A stretch of DNA of 64,000 nt from the NCBI GenBank assembly GCA_965224325.1, contig CBDCYT010000012.1:310001-374000 (forward strand). Reading direction: 5' to 3'. Shown here piece by piece: positions 52,079-61,746 of this stretch; the first letter of the stretch is position 1; each line of letters begins with the position of its first letter. This DNA comes from CBDCMJ01 sp965224325. Its GTDB lineage: Bacteria; Chloroflexota; Dehalococcoidia; Lucifugimonadales; UBA3495. The notes beneath the pieces were generated by a model that did not search any database, was not told where the DNA came from, and saw only the letters and a program-made list of their open reading frames with translations. The position numbers and the translations under genes are program-made.

Positions 52079-53269
52079 TTGGCTGAATTGCTGGCCGGCA
52101 ACATGCATATGCCCCAGCGGGTTTTGTTGGGACCCGGTCCCAGTTCCGTCCACCCGCGGGTGCTCCAGGCGATGACCATGCCGGTGGTGGGTCATTTGGA
52201 CCCTGCCTTTTTCCAGGTCATGGACGATGTCTGTGCCATGCTTCGCGCCGTTTATCACACCGAAAACGTCATGACCTTGCCGATATCCTCTACGGCCACC
52301 GGCGCCATGGAAACGGCGTGTGCCAACATCATCGAACCGGGAGACACCGTGGTAGTTTGCCGCAACGGCTTTTTCGGCGACCGCTTAGCGGACATTGCCG
52401 AGCGTTGCGGAGCGGAGACTCGAGTGGTGGACGCCCCCTGGGGTAAACCCGTGGACCCGGACGCCTTGGCGGCCGAGCTGGCCAAGCATCCTCGGATTAA
52501 AGCAGTGGGTATCGTCCATGGTGAGACCTCCACTGGGGTGCTGAACCCTCTGGAGGAAGTTGTCCAACTGGTCCACAGTCACGACGCCGTGCTCATGGTG
52601 GATGCGGTTACCTCCTTGGGAGGGCATGACGTCCGCATGGATGATTGGGGGATCGACGTGTGTTTCAGCGCGACCCAGAAGTGTCTTGGCGCCCCCCCGG
52701 GCTTGGCGCCCATAAGTTTGGGGCCCCGGGCGGCGGAGATCATCAACAAACGCAAGACCAAAGTGCAGAGTTTCTACTTTAGTTTGCAGGACCTGGAAAG
52801 CTACTGGTCCCAGCGGAGGGCGTACCACCACACCGCGCCCATATCCATGACGTACGCTCTGCGCGAAGCCTTGGTGATGCTCATGGAAGAGGGGTTGGAC
52901 AACCGGATTAATCGTCACGCCCGGGTTGCGGCGGCTCTCCGGGCCGGGCTGGGGGGACTGGGAATTGGGTTGCTGGCCGATCCCCAATACCGGCTAAATC
53001 CCTTGACCACCGCCGTAGTGCCGGAGGGGATCGATGAAGCCGAGGTACGCCGGCAGCTGCTGCACGACTATAACATCGAGATTGGCGCCGGGTTGGGGGA
53101 GTTGCGCGGCAAGGTGTGGCGCATAGGGATGATGGGGGAATCGGCCAGGGAGAGCAACGTGTTTGTCCTGCTGTCGGCCCTGGAGTTAATCCTTTCTAAC
53201 CTGGACTACGAGGTCGCTTTCGGCTCCAGCCTTTCGGCTGCCCAGCGGACGCTATCTAGCGGCGGCTAG
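52079..53269 (+). CDS. Serine-pyruvate/alanine-glyoxylate aminotransferase family
   Basis: A 396-residue class V PLP enzyme. It begins with the family's substrate strand VLLGPGPSSVHPRVLQAMTM, then GHLDPAF. The PLP site is VDAVTSLGGHDVRMDDWGID followed by SATQKCLGAPPGLAPISLGP, where the Lys binds PLP. It most likely transfers amino groups among glyoxylate, serine, alanine or purine-derived ureidoglycine; the exact pair is uncertain. It starts with TTG at 52079 after GGAGG. It overlaps the opposite pseudogene end by four bases. Confidence 0.92.
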   Translation: MAELLAGNMHMPQRVLLGPGPSSVHPRVLQAMTMPVVGHLDPAFFQVMDDVCAMLRAVYHTENVMTLPISSTATGAMETACANIIEPGDTVVVCRNGFFGDRLADIAERCGAETRVVDAPWGKPVDPDALAAELAKHPRIKAVGIVHGETSTGVLNPLEEVVQLVHSHDAVLMVDAVTSLGGHDVRMDDWGIDVCFSATQKCLGAPPGLAPISLGPRAAEIINKRKTKVQSFYFSLQDLESYWSQRRAYHHTAPISMTYALREALVMLMEEGLDNRINRHARVAAALRAGLGGLGIGLLADPQYRLNPLTTAVVPEGIDEAEVRRQLLHDYNIEIGAGLGELRGKVWRIGMMGESARESNVFVLLSALELILSNLDYEVAFGSSLSAAQRTLSSGG

Positions 53270-54544
53270 GGCGTGCCCCCGGTGGTGACCCCCTCCCAGC
53301 CGGTGATCGCCGTGCTCGCGCTCCAGTCCAGGCTGGCCGGGCCCCTAAGGGTGTCCTTGGCCCCCAGCAGCACCTCGCAGTCGTACACCAGCCCCCGGTT
53401 GGTCCCGGGGTCCGTCACCGCCGTCCCGCCGGCGCAGGTGGACACCGCCGACGGCTGGGCCGGGGTGAAGGTGGCGCTCTCCCCGTCCCCCGGGGTGATG
53501 TCACCGTAGGAGCCGATGTCCCGGTAGTACTGGGTCAGCCCGCTTACGTTCTCTATCCGGTCGTCCGCGAATTCGTCCGCCGCCGCCGCCGCAGTGATCC
53601 GGCTCTTTAAATTCGCCAGGGTCTGGGCGGACTCAGGGTCCGACGCCGGAACCCCGTAGCGCACCGCGTGCACCACGTCGTCCTCGTCCGTCTGCAGGTC
53701 CCACTGCTCCACCACCTGCCACGACTCCACCGCGATGGCGTTGTGCGCCCCCATCGGCGCCAGGAACACTACGCTCTCCCGGTCGCCTATCCGGTCGGTG
53801 AGGGATTCCTCGGCCTGGATTAGGACTTCGTTATGAGATGCCTCGAACCCTCCTTCGCTCGGCAGGAGACTAACTCCGAGAGACTCCCCTGCAGCCTGTG
53901 CCAGCCGGAAGAGTTCGTATAACCTAGCTTCTGCGACCGGATCATAGGCCACTGTGCCGGAAGACCCGCCAGACCCTACAAGGTATTCGGCTACACTATA
54001 GTCTGCGAAACAGCTTAAGAAGAGGTAATCGGTTGACAAGCCGCCTCTGGCGAGATCTCCGAAATTGACCTTGGCTGTCTCGGGAAACGCAGGCCCGATC
54101 GCCTCTAATATCTCCATATACCGGGTTTCCACCTCGGCGGGAGTGGGTAGTAGATCAGCATCGTTCAGCTCCAGCCAAAAACGTATGGTTGCTTCGCGGT
54201 TCGGGCTACGCCCCGCCATTCACAGCGGACAGAATCGCTGTTCGCAGTTTCACGAAACCCCAGGTGAACAGGCGACAGTTCTGATTCGCTCAACCCCTGC
54301 TGCAACACGGTTTCTACGCTCGGAGTTTCGGGAAATACCGATGGGGCTTCACTGGGCACCTGTGAAAAATATTGAAGCCGCTGGCATCCCTGACCCGGTA
54401 GATACTACTGGGAGAAGTCTCCTGATAGGAATCACTGCACCCGGCCGTTGCGAACAGACCTAACGAACCAACGGCAAGGACGACGGCGATAATCTGGGGT
54501 TGCGCAAGAAAACTCGCCACTTCTCCGTCGGAGGACTCGATCAT
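53266..54544 (-). pseudogene. Decayed exported lipoprotein gene with two frameshifts and a lost LRR domain
   Basis: Three frames continue one another. The first (from ATG 54544) encodes a signal peptide with lipobox L-F-A-T-A-G-C-S-D. The second (about 54359-54230) reads FPETPSVETVLQQGLSESEL. The third (to 53266) has VETRYMEILEAIG and ends NRGLVYDCEVLLGAKDTLRG, then WEGVTTGGTP and a stop. In the LRR protein at 58359 a matching junction (NAGLVQDCETLMLLGSQSLL) leads into LRRs, which are absent here. Both frame changes are -1. The ATG overlaps the stop of the TolB-like gene. Confidence 0.7.
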
Positions 54545-55204
54545 TCGACATTCGTGGGCTCCAAGCCGTATTGATCGCCGTGCTCCCCCACCAATACGCG
54601 CTTATCCGAACCATCCGCCGCTATCGTATAAAGCAGACCGGCTTCGTTCGGATCAGTGGTAGAAACTGCGATTCTGGTGCCGTCAGCAGACCAGGCAATA
54701 TCCGAGCCTGAATATAGGTTGGCTATCTGGCGAAGGTTAGCGCCATCGATGTCGATCTCATGAAGTCCATATATGTTTGTATCTGGATTGACGGCTGTGA
54801 ACCGCAAGGACCGGCCGTTAGGGGCCCAGGAAAGGTTTCTCAAGAAAGGTAAGGAGTCGGAATAACGCCACTCAATCACTTTGTGGTGAATCACCCCGGT
54901 GGGAGAGGAGACATATAGCGATTCAGTTTCTTCCTCGTTCGGTATGCCGTTTACTTTGACGCCGGGAGATTTGCGAGTGAAAGCGATCCATTGGCCGTCC
55001 GGGGACCAGGCTGGGTCGGTCCTGCTCAATCCCAGGAGGCTAACTAAAGACGTTCCGGCGTGGTTGGCGTTCGCGGTATACACGGAGTCATCACTTCGGA
55101 GGGCTAAGAGCCTATCCAACAACCTTAGACAGAATTTGATAATTTGGTTATGCTTCTTCCCAAAGTACGGCCACAGTATGGGAGGAGTGTGATGTGCGAA
55201 CTAG

Positions 55205-56410
55205 GGATACTCTGAACAAGTTCTGGGTGATATGGCATAGTAAGGCTGGCAGACCCGAATCCGGACGTGGGTGAGAGCAGAGATGGACCAACCGACCTTT
55301 GCGGACCTGGAATTCCAGGGCAAGAAGCGCAAGACTCGTCGGGAACTGTTTCTGGAACGTATGGACTTCCTGGTTCCCTGGCAGCATCTGGAGGAACGCA
55401 TCCAGCCCTTCTACCCCAAGGCAGGCAAGGGCCGCCGACCCTACCCTCTGGCGGTGATGCTGCGGGTACACTGTGTGCAACTCTGCTACAACCTCAGCGA
55501 TCCTGGCATGGAAGATCTGCTCTACGAGGCCGAATCGGTCCGGCGGTTCGCTGGGCTCAGGATGTCGGACGCCCTGCCCGACGAGACCACCATCCTCAAC
55601 TTCCGCCATCTCCTGGAGCGGAACGAGTTGGGCAAAGTACTGTTCGAGGAGATCAACGCCCACCTGGAGTCGCAGGGGCTGCGGTTACGGGAGGGGACCA
55701 TCGTGGACGCCAGCATCATAGAGGCGCCGTCGTCGACCAAGAACCGGTCTGGGGAGCGGGACCCTGAGATGCACCAGACCAAGAAGGGGAACCAGTGGCA
55801 TTTTGGGATGAAGGTGCACATCGGGGTGGACTCGGAAACGGGGCTGGTGCACAGCATGAGCACGACGGCGGCCAACGCGCACGACGTTACGGAGGCGCAC
55901 AATCTGTTGCACGGCGGGGAGACGGTGGTGTGGGGCGATGCCGGGTATCAGGGGGTTGGGAAGCGGGAGGAGAACCGGGAGCGGGAGGTGGACTGGCAGG
56001 TGGCGATGCGACCCGGGAAACGCAGGGGCTTGGAGCCTGGGAGTGAGGAGGCCGTGCTGGAGAGGCTCAAAGCGCAGGTGAGGGCAATGGTGGAGCACCC
56101 TTTCCTGAGGGTGAAGCGGCAGTTCGGATACGCCAGGGTTCGCTACCGCGGACTGGTCAAGAACACGGAGCGGCTGGCGATGCTACTGGGACTGGGCAAC
56201 CTGCTGACGGCCCAGCGCCATCTGGCGGCGTAGTGCGCGAGCCAACAGCTCCGGACCGGCCTTTCCGGCAGTATCAAGCCCGCATCGGCCACCGCAGGGT
56301 GCGATCAGCGGGACCAAGCCCGGCCCAACAAGCCTCGTGAGGCGGTTCTCACCCCCATCGTTGCCTCGGCTATGACAATCCAGACTATGACGGCCTTGTT
56401 CAGAGTATCC
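55205..56410 (+). mobile_element. IS5-family insertion sequence, copy 2 (1,206 bp), nested
   Basis: Same 16-bp ends (GGATACTCTGAACAAG) and length as copy 1 at 39302 but in the opposite orientation, with its own target duplication CTAG (55201-55204 and 56411-56414). It inserted 97 bases inside the 926-bp element. Confidence 0.95.
55271..56233 (+). CDS. IS5-group transposase (copy 2)
   Basis: A 320-residue DDE transposase, identical in translation to the one at 39479, with the same acids (EGTIVDASIIEAPSSTKNRS, VVWGDAGYQG, AMVEHPFLRV). It is intact. The identity of the two copies indicates recent transposition, later than the arrival of the 926-bp element it disrupts. Confidence 0.95.
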   Translation: MRAEMDQPTFADLEFQGKKRKTRRELFLERMDFLVPWQHLEERIQPFYPKAGKGRRPYPLAVMLRVHCVQLCYNLSDPGMEDLLYEAESVRRFAGLRMSDALPDETTILNFRHLLERNELGKVLFEEINAHLESQGLRLREGTIVDASIIEAPSSTKNRSGERDPEMHQTKKGNQWHFGMKVHIGVDSETGLVHSMSTTAANAHDVTEAHNLLHGGETVVWGDAGYQGVGKREENREREVDWQVAMRPGKRRGLEPGSEEAVLERLKAQVRAMVEHPFLRVKRQFGYARVRYRGLVKNTERLAMLLGLGNLLTAQRHLAA

Positions 56411-57984
56411 CTAGAACCAATGGGTCCCGTGGACGACGCGTGGCGTATTCCTGAGAGCATGTGGCAGCGTATCGAGCCTTTGCTGCCCCAACAACGCCCC
56501 CATCCCAAGGGAGGACGCCGGTATACCCCAGCCCGCCAGTGTATGGACGGCATCTTCTACGTGTTGCGCACCGGGCGCCAGTGGAAAGCCCTGCCCAAGG
56601 GCTTCGGCGCCTCCAGTACGGTCCATCTGCGGTTTCAACAATGGCGGGCCGCTGGTGTATTTGAGCGGCTATGGCAAGAAGGGCTGATTGAATATGATGC
56701 CCGCCACGGCCTGGACTGGGAGTGGCAAGCGATGGACGGAGCCATGACCAAGGCGCCCTTGGGGGGAAAAAGCTACAGGACCTAATCCCACTGACCGGGG
56801 CAAAGGGGGCGCCAAAAGGAGCTTGCTGACCGAGGGCCATGGGGGTCCCATTGGAGTAGCCGTGGACGGAGCGAACCGGCACGATATGAAGCTGGTAGAG
56901 CGTACTTTGGAAGCTGCCATGGTGCAGCGGCCTGAGCCAACTGCGTACCAGCCCCAGAATATGTGCCTGGACAAAGGGTACGATTATCCCGAAGTTCGAA
57001 AGCTGGTGGCAGCCTGGGGATACACCGGCCATATCAAGAGCCGTGGAGAAGAACGGGCAGAGAAGAGAAGCATCCCCGGCTACCGGGCGCGTCGCTGGAT
57101 CGTGGAACGAACCCACAGTTGGCTGAACCGGTTCAGGCGTCTGCTGATCCGCTGGGAGAAAAAAGTGGAGAACTATGTGGCTATGCTTCATTTCGCTTGC
57201 GCCTGGATTACTTTCCGCGCCAGCGGGGTTGTTGGATAGGCTCTAAGTAGCCTCCGTCCGGAGACCACTTAGGCTGGTGGGGTGAGACGAACAGGTTAGG
57301 AGCTGCGCCCCGCACGTTCGAGCCGTCGGCGTCCATCACATAAACGTTGAAAGCCGCACCGTCCAGATCATCCTTCTTCGAGGCGAATCCGGCCCGGTTG
57401 GAAGTAAAGGCGATGCGCGAGCCGTCGGGCGACCATGCTGGGGCCAGGTCTGACCCGTCGTTGTCGGTCATCCGCCTGTAGCCGGAGCCGTCAAGTTCGG
57501 CGATGGCGATCTTATGTAGCCGATCGCCCTTGGGGGCGTGCCGCAGTGTGGCGAACGCAACTTTAGAGTCTCTTAAGTCGGGAGAATAATCAAATGCAAG
57601 TGTGTCGTCAGGTGGAGCGCCCAAGGGAATCCATCTTGTCAGCCTGGCGCCATCGGAGCTGACGATATATATGTGATGGCTGTACCCTCCAACGTGAGCC
57701 AGCGACTGGTCTGCGCTACGGTAGCCGAATACCACGGTTTCTCCGTCTGCGGTCCAACTAGGCCCAAAATGCTTTTGATTAGCGAGCGGACCAATCTGCT
57801 GACATATCCCGCATTCGAGATCAATCGCGAACTGGCCGTCGCAGGCACCTCCGACAATCGTAGCTATCGTCGAGATAAGGAAACTGGCGCCACCCACCAC
57901 TAACGTCCCGACCCTAGGAGACCTGATGAACATCCTAACTGTGCTTAATCTGGTTGTCATGGGATGGTTTGATCCAGGGCGTAG

Positions 57985-58211
57985 ATGACCGTGACATCTA
58001 GGGGGTGCGGCGAACAATCAGGTCCGCTTGGCGGTGGATAGTCCATAATCGATCCCGGCAGATCAGGATGCACACCTTGACAATAGCGCTGTCTATCTAG
58101 ACCGCGTCGAGCTTGACGCGCACTATCTGTTCTTGCTGCAGATGTTCGAATACCCTGGCGAGCACTCCGTTCTTGGCCCAGCGGTTCATGCGGGTGTAGA
58201 CGGTGTGCCAT
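57985..58211 (-). mobile_element. IS remnant A (3' part of orfA of an IS5-type element)
   Basis: The minus strand encodes WHTVYTRMNRWAKNGVLARV and QQEQIVRVKLDAV, matching the orfA remnant at 61727-62113 but broken by a stop (TAG). Matching sequence runs from CGTGACATCTAGGGGGTG (about 57990) to 58211. Its 58211 end cuts into a lipoprotein gene. It also shows the uninterrupted version of the site where the 872-bp IS inserted in remnant B. Confidence 0.8.
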
Positions 58212-58362
58212 CTGCGGTCCGCGTCGGAGACAGCTCTGGGTTGGGCAGCTCCACCATGGGCTCCTGGTCGCCGCTGCAGCCACATCCGGACACCACCGCT
58301 AGGCACAGCAGCGCAAGCACCCCTAGGACCAACGGACGCCGCCAGCCGCCGCCGGTGTTCAT
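58186..58362 (-). pseudogene. Lipoprotein gene truncated by IS remnant A
   Basis: ATG at 58362 overlaps the stop of the LRR gene (ATGA). It encodes a good lipoprotein signal, PLVLGVLALLCLAVVSGCGC, then S-G-D-Q-E-P-M-V-E-L-P. At about 58212 the frame enters the IS remnant and stops at 58186, so the mature protein is lost. It lay between the LRR gene and the TolB-like gene in the same operon. Confidence 0.7.
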
Positions 58363-60728
58363 GGGACGGCTCCTCCTTCCGGCTCGCAGGGCGGCCTGCC
58401 GCTCTGCCGGACCCATATTTCCGCCCACCCATCCCCTATGCAGCCCCAGAAGTCGTTCCCGGCCAGATTCAAGGCCGTCAGGCTCTCCAGCGCGCCCAAC
58501 TCCGGTGGGATGCTCCCGGTGAGCCGGTTGTTACTCAAATCTAAACTCTCCAGTCCGGTGAGGCCGCCTAACTCCGGCGGGATGCTCCCGGTGAACAGGT
58601 TGTCGCTCAAGTCCAAGCTCTCCAGTCCGGTGAGACCGCCCAACTCCGGCGGGATGCCGCCGTTCAGATTGTTATCGTTCAGGGACAGCTCCCGCAGCTC
58701 CTTGAGCGCGCCCAGCTCCGCCGGAATGGGACCGCTCAAATCGTTTCCCCCGAGAAAGAGGACCCTCAGGTTGCCGAGGTTGCCCAGTTCCGCGGGGATG
58801 CGGCCGCTCAGGTAGTTTTCTGTGACATCCAAGATCTCTAGCTTGGCCAGGCTGCCAAACTCCGGCGGTATGCCGCCGGTCACCGTATTGAACCGATACT
58901 CAGCGCCGTTCCACATTTGCAGCTTCCGCAGCTCCGTCAGCCGGCCGAGTTCCGGCGGAAGAAGGGTCAGGTCTATGCCGCCGAGGCCCAGCTCACGCAC
59001 GCGCGGCGGCGTGCCGTCTATCACTAACCGGTCATTCCAGGTAGTGCTCCTGCTGGGGTCCCACCACTCATCCCATGAACTCCCGCGCAAGCGGAGGAGG
59101 CTCTGAGACCCCAACAGCATCAGCGTCTCGCAGTCCTGGACCAGGCCGGCGTTGGTTTCCGGCTCTCCGGCGGTGAAGATTGCGGAGCAAACCGCCGGAT
59201 CCAGAGGCGGTCTTTCATACTGGGGCGAATTCCAAGCCTGCATCTCTCCTCCCAGAACCCTCCGATCCACCAGGATGCGCAGGTCGGACCCGTCTCGGGC
59301 CACCGTGAGGAGTTGCCCTCCCGATTCCGGGTGTTGCCGGCCGCCCTCTGCATAGTAGACTGCGATCCTGGACCCGTCCGGTGACCACGCCGCCAGGGTA
59401 AGCCACGGGCTACTGCGAACGATGTCGAAGAACAAATCGTCTCTGAGGTGTTCGCCAATCCTGCGGAGGTTGACCAACCTGCGCAGGCCCGTGCCGTCGG
59501 TGTGCACCACGTATACTCCGTCGGTGACGAAGGGAATTTCCGACCCGCCGGGCGACCACGACACCCGCGAGATCGTCTGCGAATACTCATCAGACCGCCC
59601 GCCCCACACCTTTCGCAGCCCGGTCCCATCCGCCTTTATCCTGTAGATCATTGACTCGTAAGTCGTTGATTCCCGGTCATTTACCAATGACTTCTCGACG
59701 TTTACCAGGGCAAACGCCAGCTCTTCGCCGTCCGGAGACCACGTCGGCGCGATCCAACTCTCTGTGTACGCCAATATGCGCCGGTCCGACCCATCAGCCC
59801 CGATCGTGTACAGGGTGCCACCGCCGCTGGGATCCCGCGTCTCCCCCCCAATGAATGCCAGACGGCGGCCGTCAGGCGACCACACCGGAGGCTGGAGGGA
59901 CGACTTGCTCCAAGAAGGATTTTCATATCCCATCACAACTCCCGCCACGTCAGTTACGTCCGAATCGTCCGGAGACATCGTGTGAAGTCGCAGGGTGCCG
60001 TCGTAATCTCCAAATATATTCGAACTCATAATGAAGGCTACCCGGTCCCCATCAGGCGACCACGAAGGGCGGCTGTCGAACCCTCGATTCTCGGTCAATC
60101 GCTGCTGCCCGGTCCCGTCGATGGCAATTGCAGCAATCTCGTATCCGAAGAACAATCTCTCGTATTCGAAGACCCCACTGGAGCCGGCCTCTTCGACGTA
60201 TGGATCATCAAGAGTATACTGACACGAGCCGTAGACAATCCGGGACCCGTCCGGCGATAGGTCGGCATGAAAGCCATGCGGGAACCTATAACGGCGCCCC
60301 GAACCGTTCTCCCAATACCCGGGATTGGCGTCAACGACGCTTTTCAGCAGGGTGCCTTCGCTGTCCACCGTCCAGATATTCTCAAGAAAGTCGAACACCA
60401 ATTGGGAACCGTCGGGGGTCCAATGGAGGAAATGATGGCGGGATCCCAAATTTGTGGGACCACACGGACGGTCTGGCATTTCCGAGTTAGCGGCGCTCAT
60501 GGTCGGGGCCGGTACGGTAGGAGGCGACGTGGGATAGACCGAGTTAGCGGTGGAGATGGGGACTGGACGTGTGCTTTCTCTAGTTGTGGAAGGCGCCGTC
60601 TCACGCGTACCTACCGCAGGGCCGGACGGGGCTTGAGTGACCGTCGCCTCCTGCCCGCAGCCGAAGCTCAGCGCACCTGCCGCGAGCAGCAGCGCCGCCA
60701 GGACCGGGACTCTAACCCCCCAGCTCAT
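58359..60728 (-). CDS. Secreted lipoprotein with TolB propeller and plant-type leucine-rich repeats
   Basis: A 789-residue protein. The signal peptide PVLAALLLAAGALSFGCGQE gives a lipobox SFGC. Residues about 90-490 carry propeller blades (PSWSPDGDRVAFIMSSNIFG, PVWSPDGRRLAFIGGETRD, PTWSPDGEELAFALVNVEKS, AAWSPDGSRIAVYY). Residues about 505-590 are the joining region with NAGLVQDCETLMLLGSQSLL. Residues about 595-770 contain about seven plant-type LRRs, such as LSGRIPAELGNLGNLRVLFL and LTGSIPPELGALESLTALNL. The C-terminus has a Cys pair (WGCIGDG, RPPCEPEG). It is likely exposed on the cell surface for binding. It is intact, unlike its neighbours. Confidence 0.9.
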   Translation of the reverse strand: MSWGVRVPVLAALLLAAGALSFGCGQEATVTQAPSGPAVGTRETAPSTTRESTRPVPISTANSVYPTSPPTVPAPTMSAANSEMPDRPCGPTNLGSRHHFLHWTPDGSQLVFDFLENIWTVDSEGTLLKSVVDANPGYWENGSGRRYRFPHGFHADLSPDGSRIVYGSCQYTLDDPYVEEAGSSGVFEYERLFFGYEIAAIAIDGTGQQRLTENRGFDSRPSWSPDGDRVAFIMSSNIFGDYDGTLRLHTMSPDDSDVTDVAGVVMGYENPSWSKSSLQPPVWSPDGRRLAFIGGETRDPSGGGTLYTIGADGSDRRILAYTESWIAPTWSPDGEELAFALVNVEKSLVNDRESTTYESMIYRIKADGTGLRKVWGGRSDEYSQTISRVSWSPGGSEIPFVTDGVYVVHTDGTGLRRLVNLRRIGEHLRDDLFFDIVRSSPWLTLAAWSPDGSRIAVYYAEGGRQHPESGGQLLTVARDGSDLRILVDRRVLGGEMQAWNSPQYERPPLDPAVCSAIFTAGEPETNAGLVQDCETLMLLGSQSLLRLRGSSWDEWWDPSRSTTWNDRLVIDGTPPRVRELGLGGIDLTLLPPELGRLTELRKLQMWNGAEYRFNTVTGGIPPEFGSLAKLEILDVTENYLSGRIPAELGNLGNLRVLFLGGNDLSGPIPAELGALKELRELSLNDNNLNGGIPPELGGLTGLESLDLSDNLFTGSIPPELGGLTGLESLDLSNNRLTGSIPPELGALESLTALNLAGNDFWGCIGDGWAEIWVRQSGRPPCEPEGGAVP

Positions 60729-60874
60729 TACGTCGTCCCTCCTCCACAGGCCCAGAGATTCAGGACCGATAGTGGAGCAGCTATCCCGAGGATCACTGGG
60801 ACAAGTGCTCCCCTCGCCAACTTCACCGCTTAGTCCACCGCCTCATAGATAGCGTAAAGCGCCGTGACATCTAG

Positions 60875-61746
60875 GGCGAATCGACAATTGGGTGAAACTC
60901 GGCTGAGGAAATAGGGCAGGAGCTTATTAGAGGAGGATAGAGTGTAACCCTGAGAAGTGACGTGCGGTGGAGGGGATTGGCGTGGAACGTTGTGAGTTGA
61001 GCGCTGCTCAGTGGCGTCGGATAGAAGGCTCTTTGCCCGGGCGTCCCGGCTGGGTTGGCGTTACGGCCAAGGACAACCGGAAATTCGTAAACGGCGTCCT
61101 GTGGGTGCTGCGCAGTGGAGCCCATTGGAAAGACCTGCCACCTGGGTACGGCAACTGGAAAAGCGTCCACAAGCGATTCACCCGCTGGGCCAAGACCGGA
61201 ATCTGGGAGAAAATCTTCCAGGTGTTGCTGGATGACCCGGACAACAGATACGTGATGATTGATTCCACCATAGTCCGGACCCACCAGCAGGCAGTCTGCG
61301 GGAAAGGGGGGGCCAATGTGAGGCTGTGGGCCGCTCCCGGGGTGGACTGAGCACCAAGATTCATCTGGTGGCCGATGCTCAGGGCCGGCCGGTGCGCTTC
61401 TCTCTCACCGGCGGTCAGAAGGCGGACGTTTCTCAAGCCATACCCCTGCTGACCGGCCTCGAGGCCGGAGCTGTCATCGCTGACAAGGGGTATGAGAGCA
61501 ACCGCGTGCTGGCCTTTATCAGGAACCAGGGCGCCGAAGCGGTCATACCGCCCAAGTCAAACCGGAGGGAACCTTGGGAATACGACCGGGAACTTTATAA
61601 GCAAAGGAACCTGATTGAACGAGCCTTCAACAAATTGAAACAGTGGAGGCGAATCGCAACCAGATACGACCGCAGAAGTCTCTACCTCCTGTCGGCCCTG
61701 TATCTGGTCTCCTCGGTCATCTGGGGTTAGCAATTGTCGATTCGCC
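60875..61746 (+). mobile_element. IS5-family (IS427-type) insertion sequence, 872 bp
   Basis: Ends GGCGAATCGACAATTG and its inverse CAATTGTCGATTCGCC enclose the element. CTAG is duplicated on both sides (60871-60874, 61747-61750). Remnant A has the same flanks with a single CTAG, an independent view of the empty site. The element contains orfA/orfB with a frameshift, typical for IS427-type elements. Confidence 0.93.
60967..61730 (+). CDS. IS427-type transposase made by frameshift (orfA and orfB)
   Basis: orfA (60967-61350) has the DUF4096-like start CELSAAQWRRIEGSLPG, LWVLRSGAHWKDLPPGYGNW and VMIDSTIVRTHQQAVCGKGG. orfB reads GRSRGGLSTKIHLVADAQGR, VIADKGYESNRVL and LIERAFNKLKQWRRIATRYD. The frames overlap at a run of seven G (61306-61312), where a -1 slip joins them into one DDE transposase of about 254 residues. 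A G-run is a plausible programmed slippage site for this IS group, so the element may be functional. Confidence 0.85.

Larger units (their letters stand above)
55192..57239 (+). pseudogene. Transposase of the 926-bp element, disrupted twice
   Basis: The original start is ATG at 55192 (M-C-E-L) after GGAGGAGTGTG; the nested IS splits codon 5, and translation resumes at 56415 with E-P-M-G-P-V-D-D-A-W. The N-terminal part has SMWQRIEPLLPQQRPHPKGG and FYVLRTGRQWKALPKG. At the run G6A5 (56761-56771) the frame breaks: deleting one A would restore APLGGKATGPNPTDRGKGGA. The C-terminal part has IGVAVDGANRHDMKLVERTL, CLDKGYDYPEV and WIVERTHSWLNRFRRLLIRW (DDE). The element therefore cannot make normal transposase. 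Confidence 0.85.
55108..57243 (+). mobile_element. 926-bp IS5-family element containing a nested IS
   Basis: The terminal inverted repeat GAGCCTATCCAACAACC is at 55108-55124 and, inverted, at 57227-57243. The target duplication TAA is at 55105-55107 and 57244-57246. Subtracting the nested 1,206-bp element and its 4-bp duplication leaves 926 bp, the usual size of IS1031/ISL2-type elements. It interrupts the TolB-like gene. Confidence 0.93.
54541..57960 (-). pseudogene. TolB-like beta-propeller gene split by a nested insertion
   Basis: The 5' part (57960 to 57247) encodes a hydrophobic segment (VGTLVVGGASFLISTIATIV) and propeller blades such as APAWSPDGSRIAFTSNRAGF, ending Q-P-K-W-S-P-D-G-G-Y. 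The 3' part (55107 to 54541) continues L-A-L-R-S-D-D-S-V-Y and more blades (PAWSPDGQWIAFTRKS, IAWSADGTRIAVS). Removing the element and one TAA duplication joins the two in frame, giving one protein of about 430 residues. The start could be ATG 57960 or 57933. The next gene starts at its stop, so both were one operon with the LRR lipoproteins. Confidence 0.88.
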
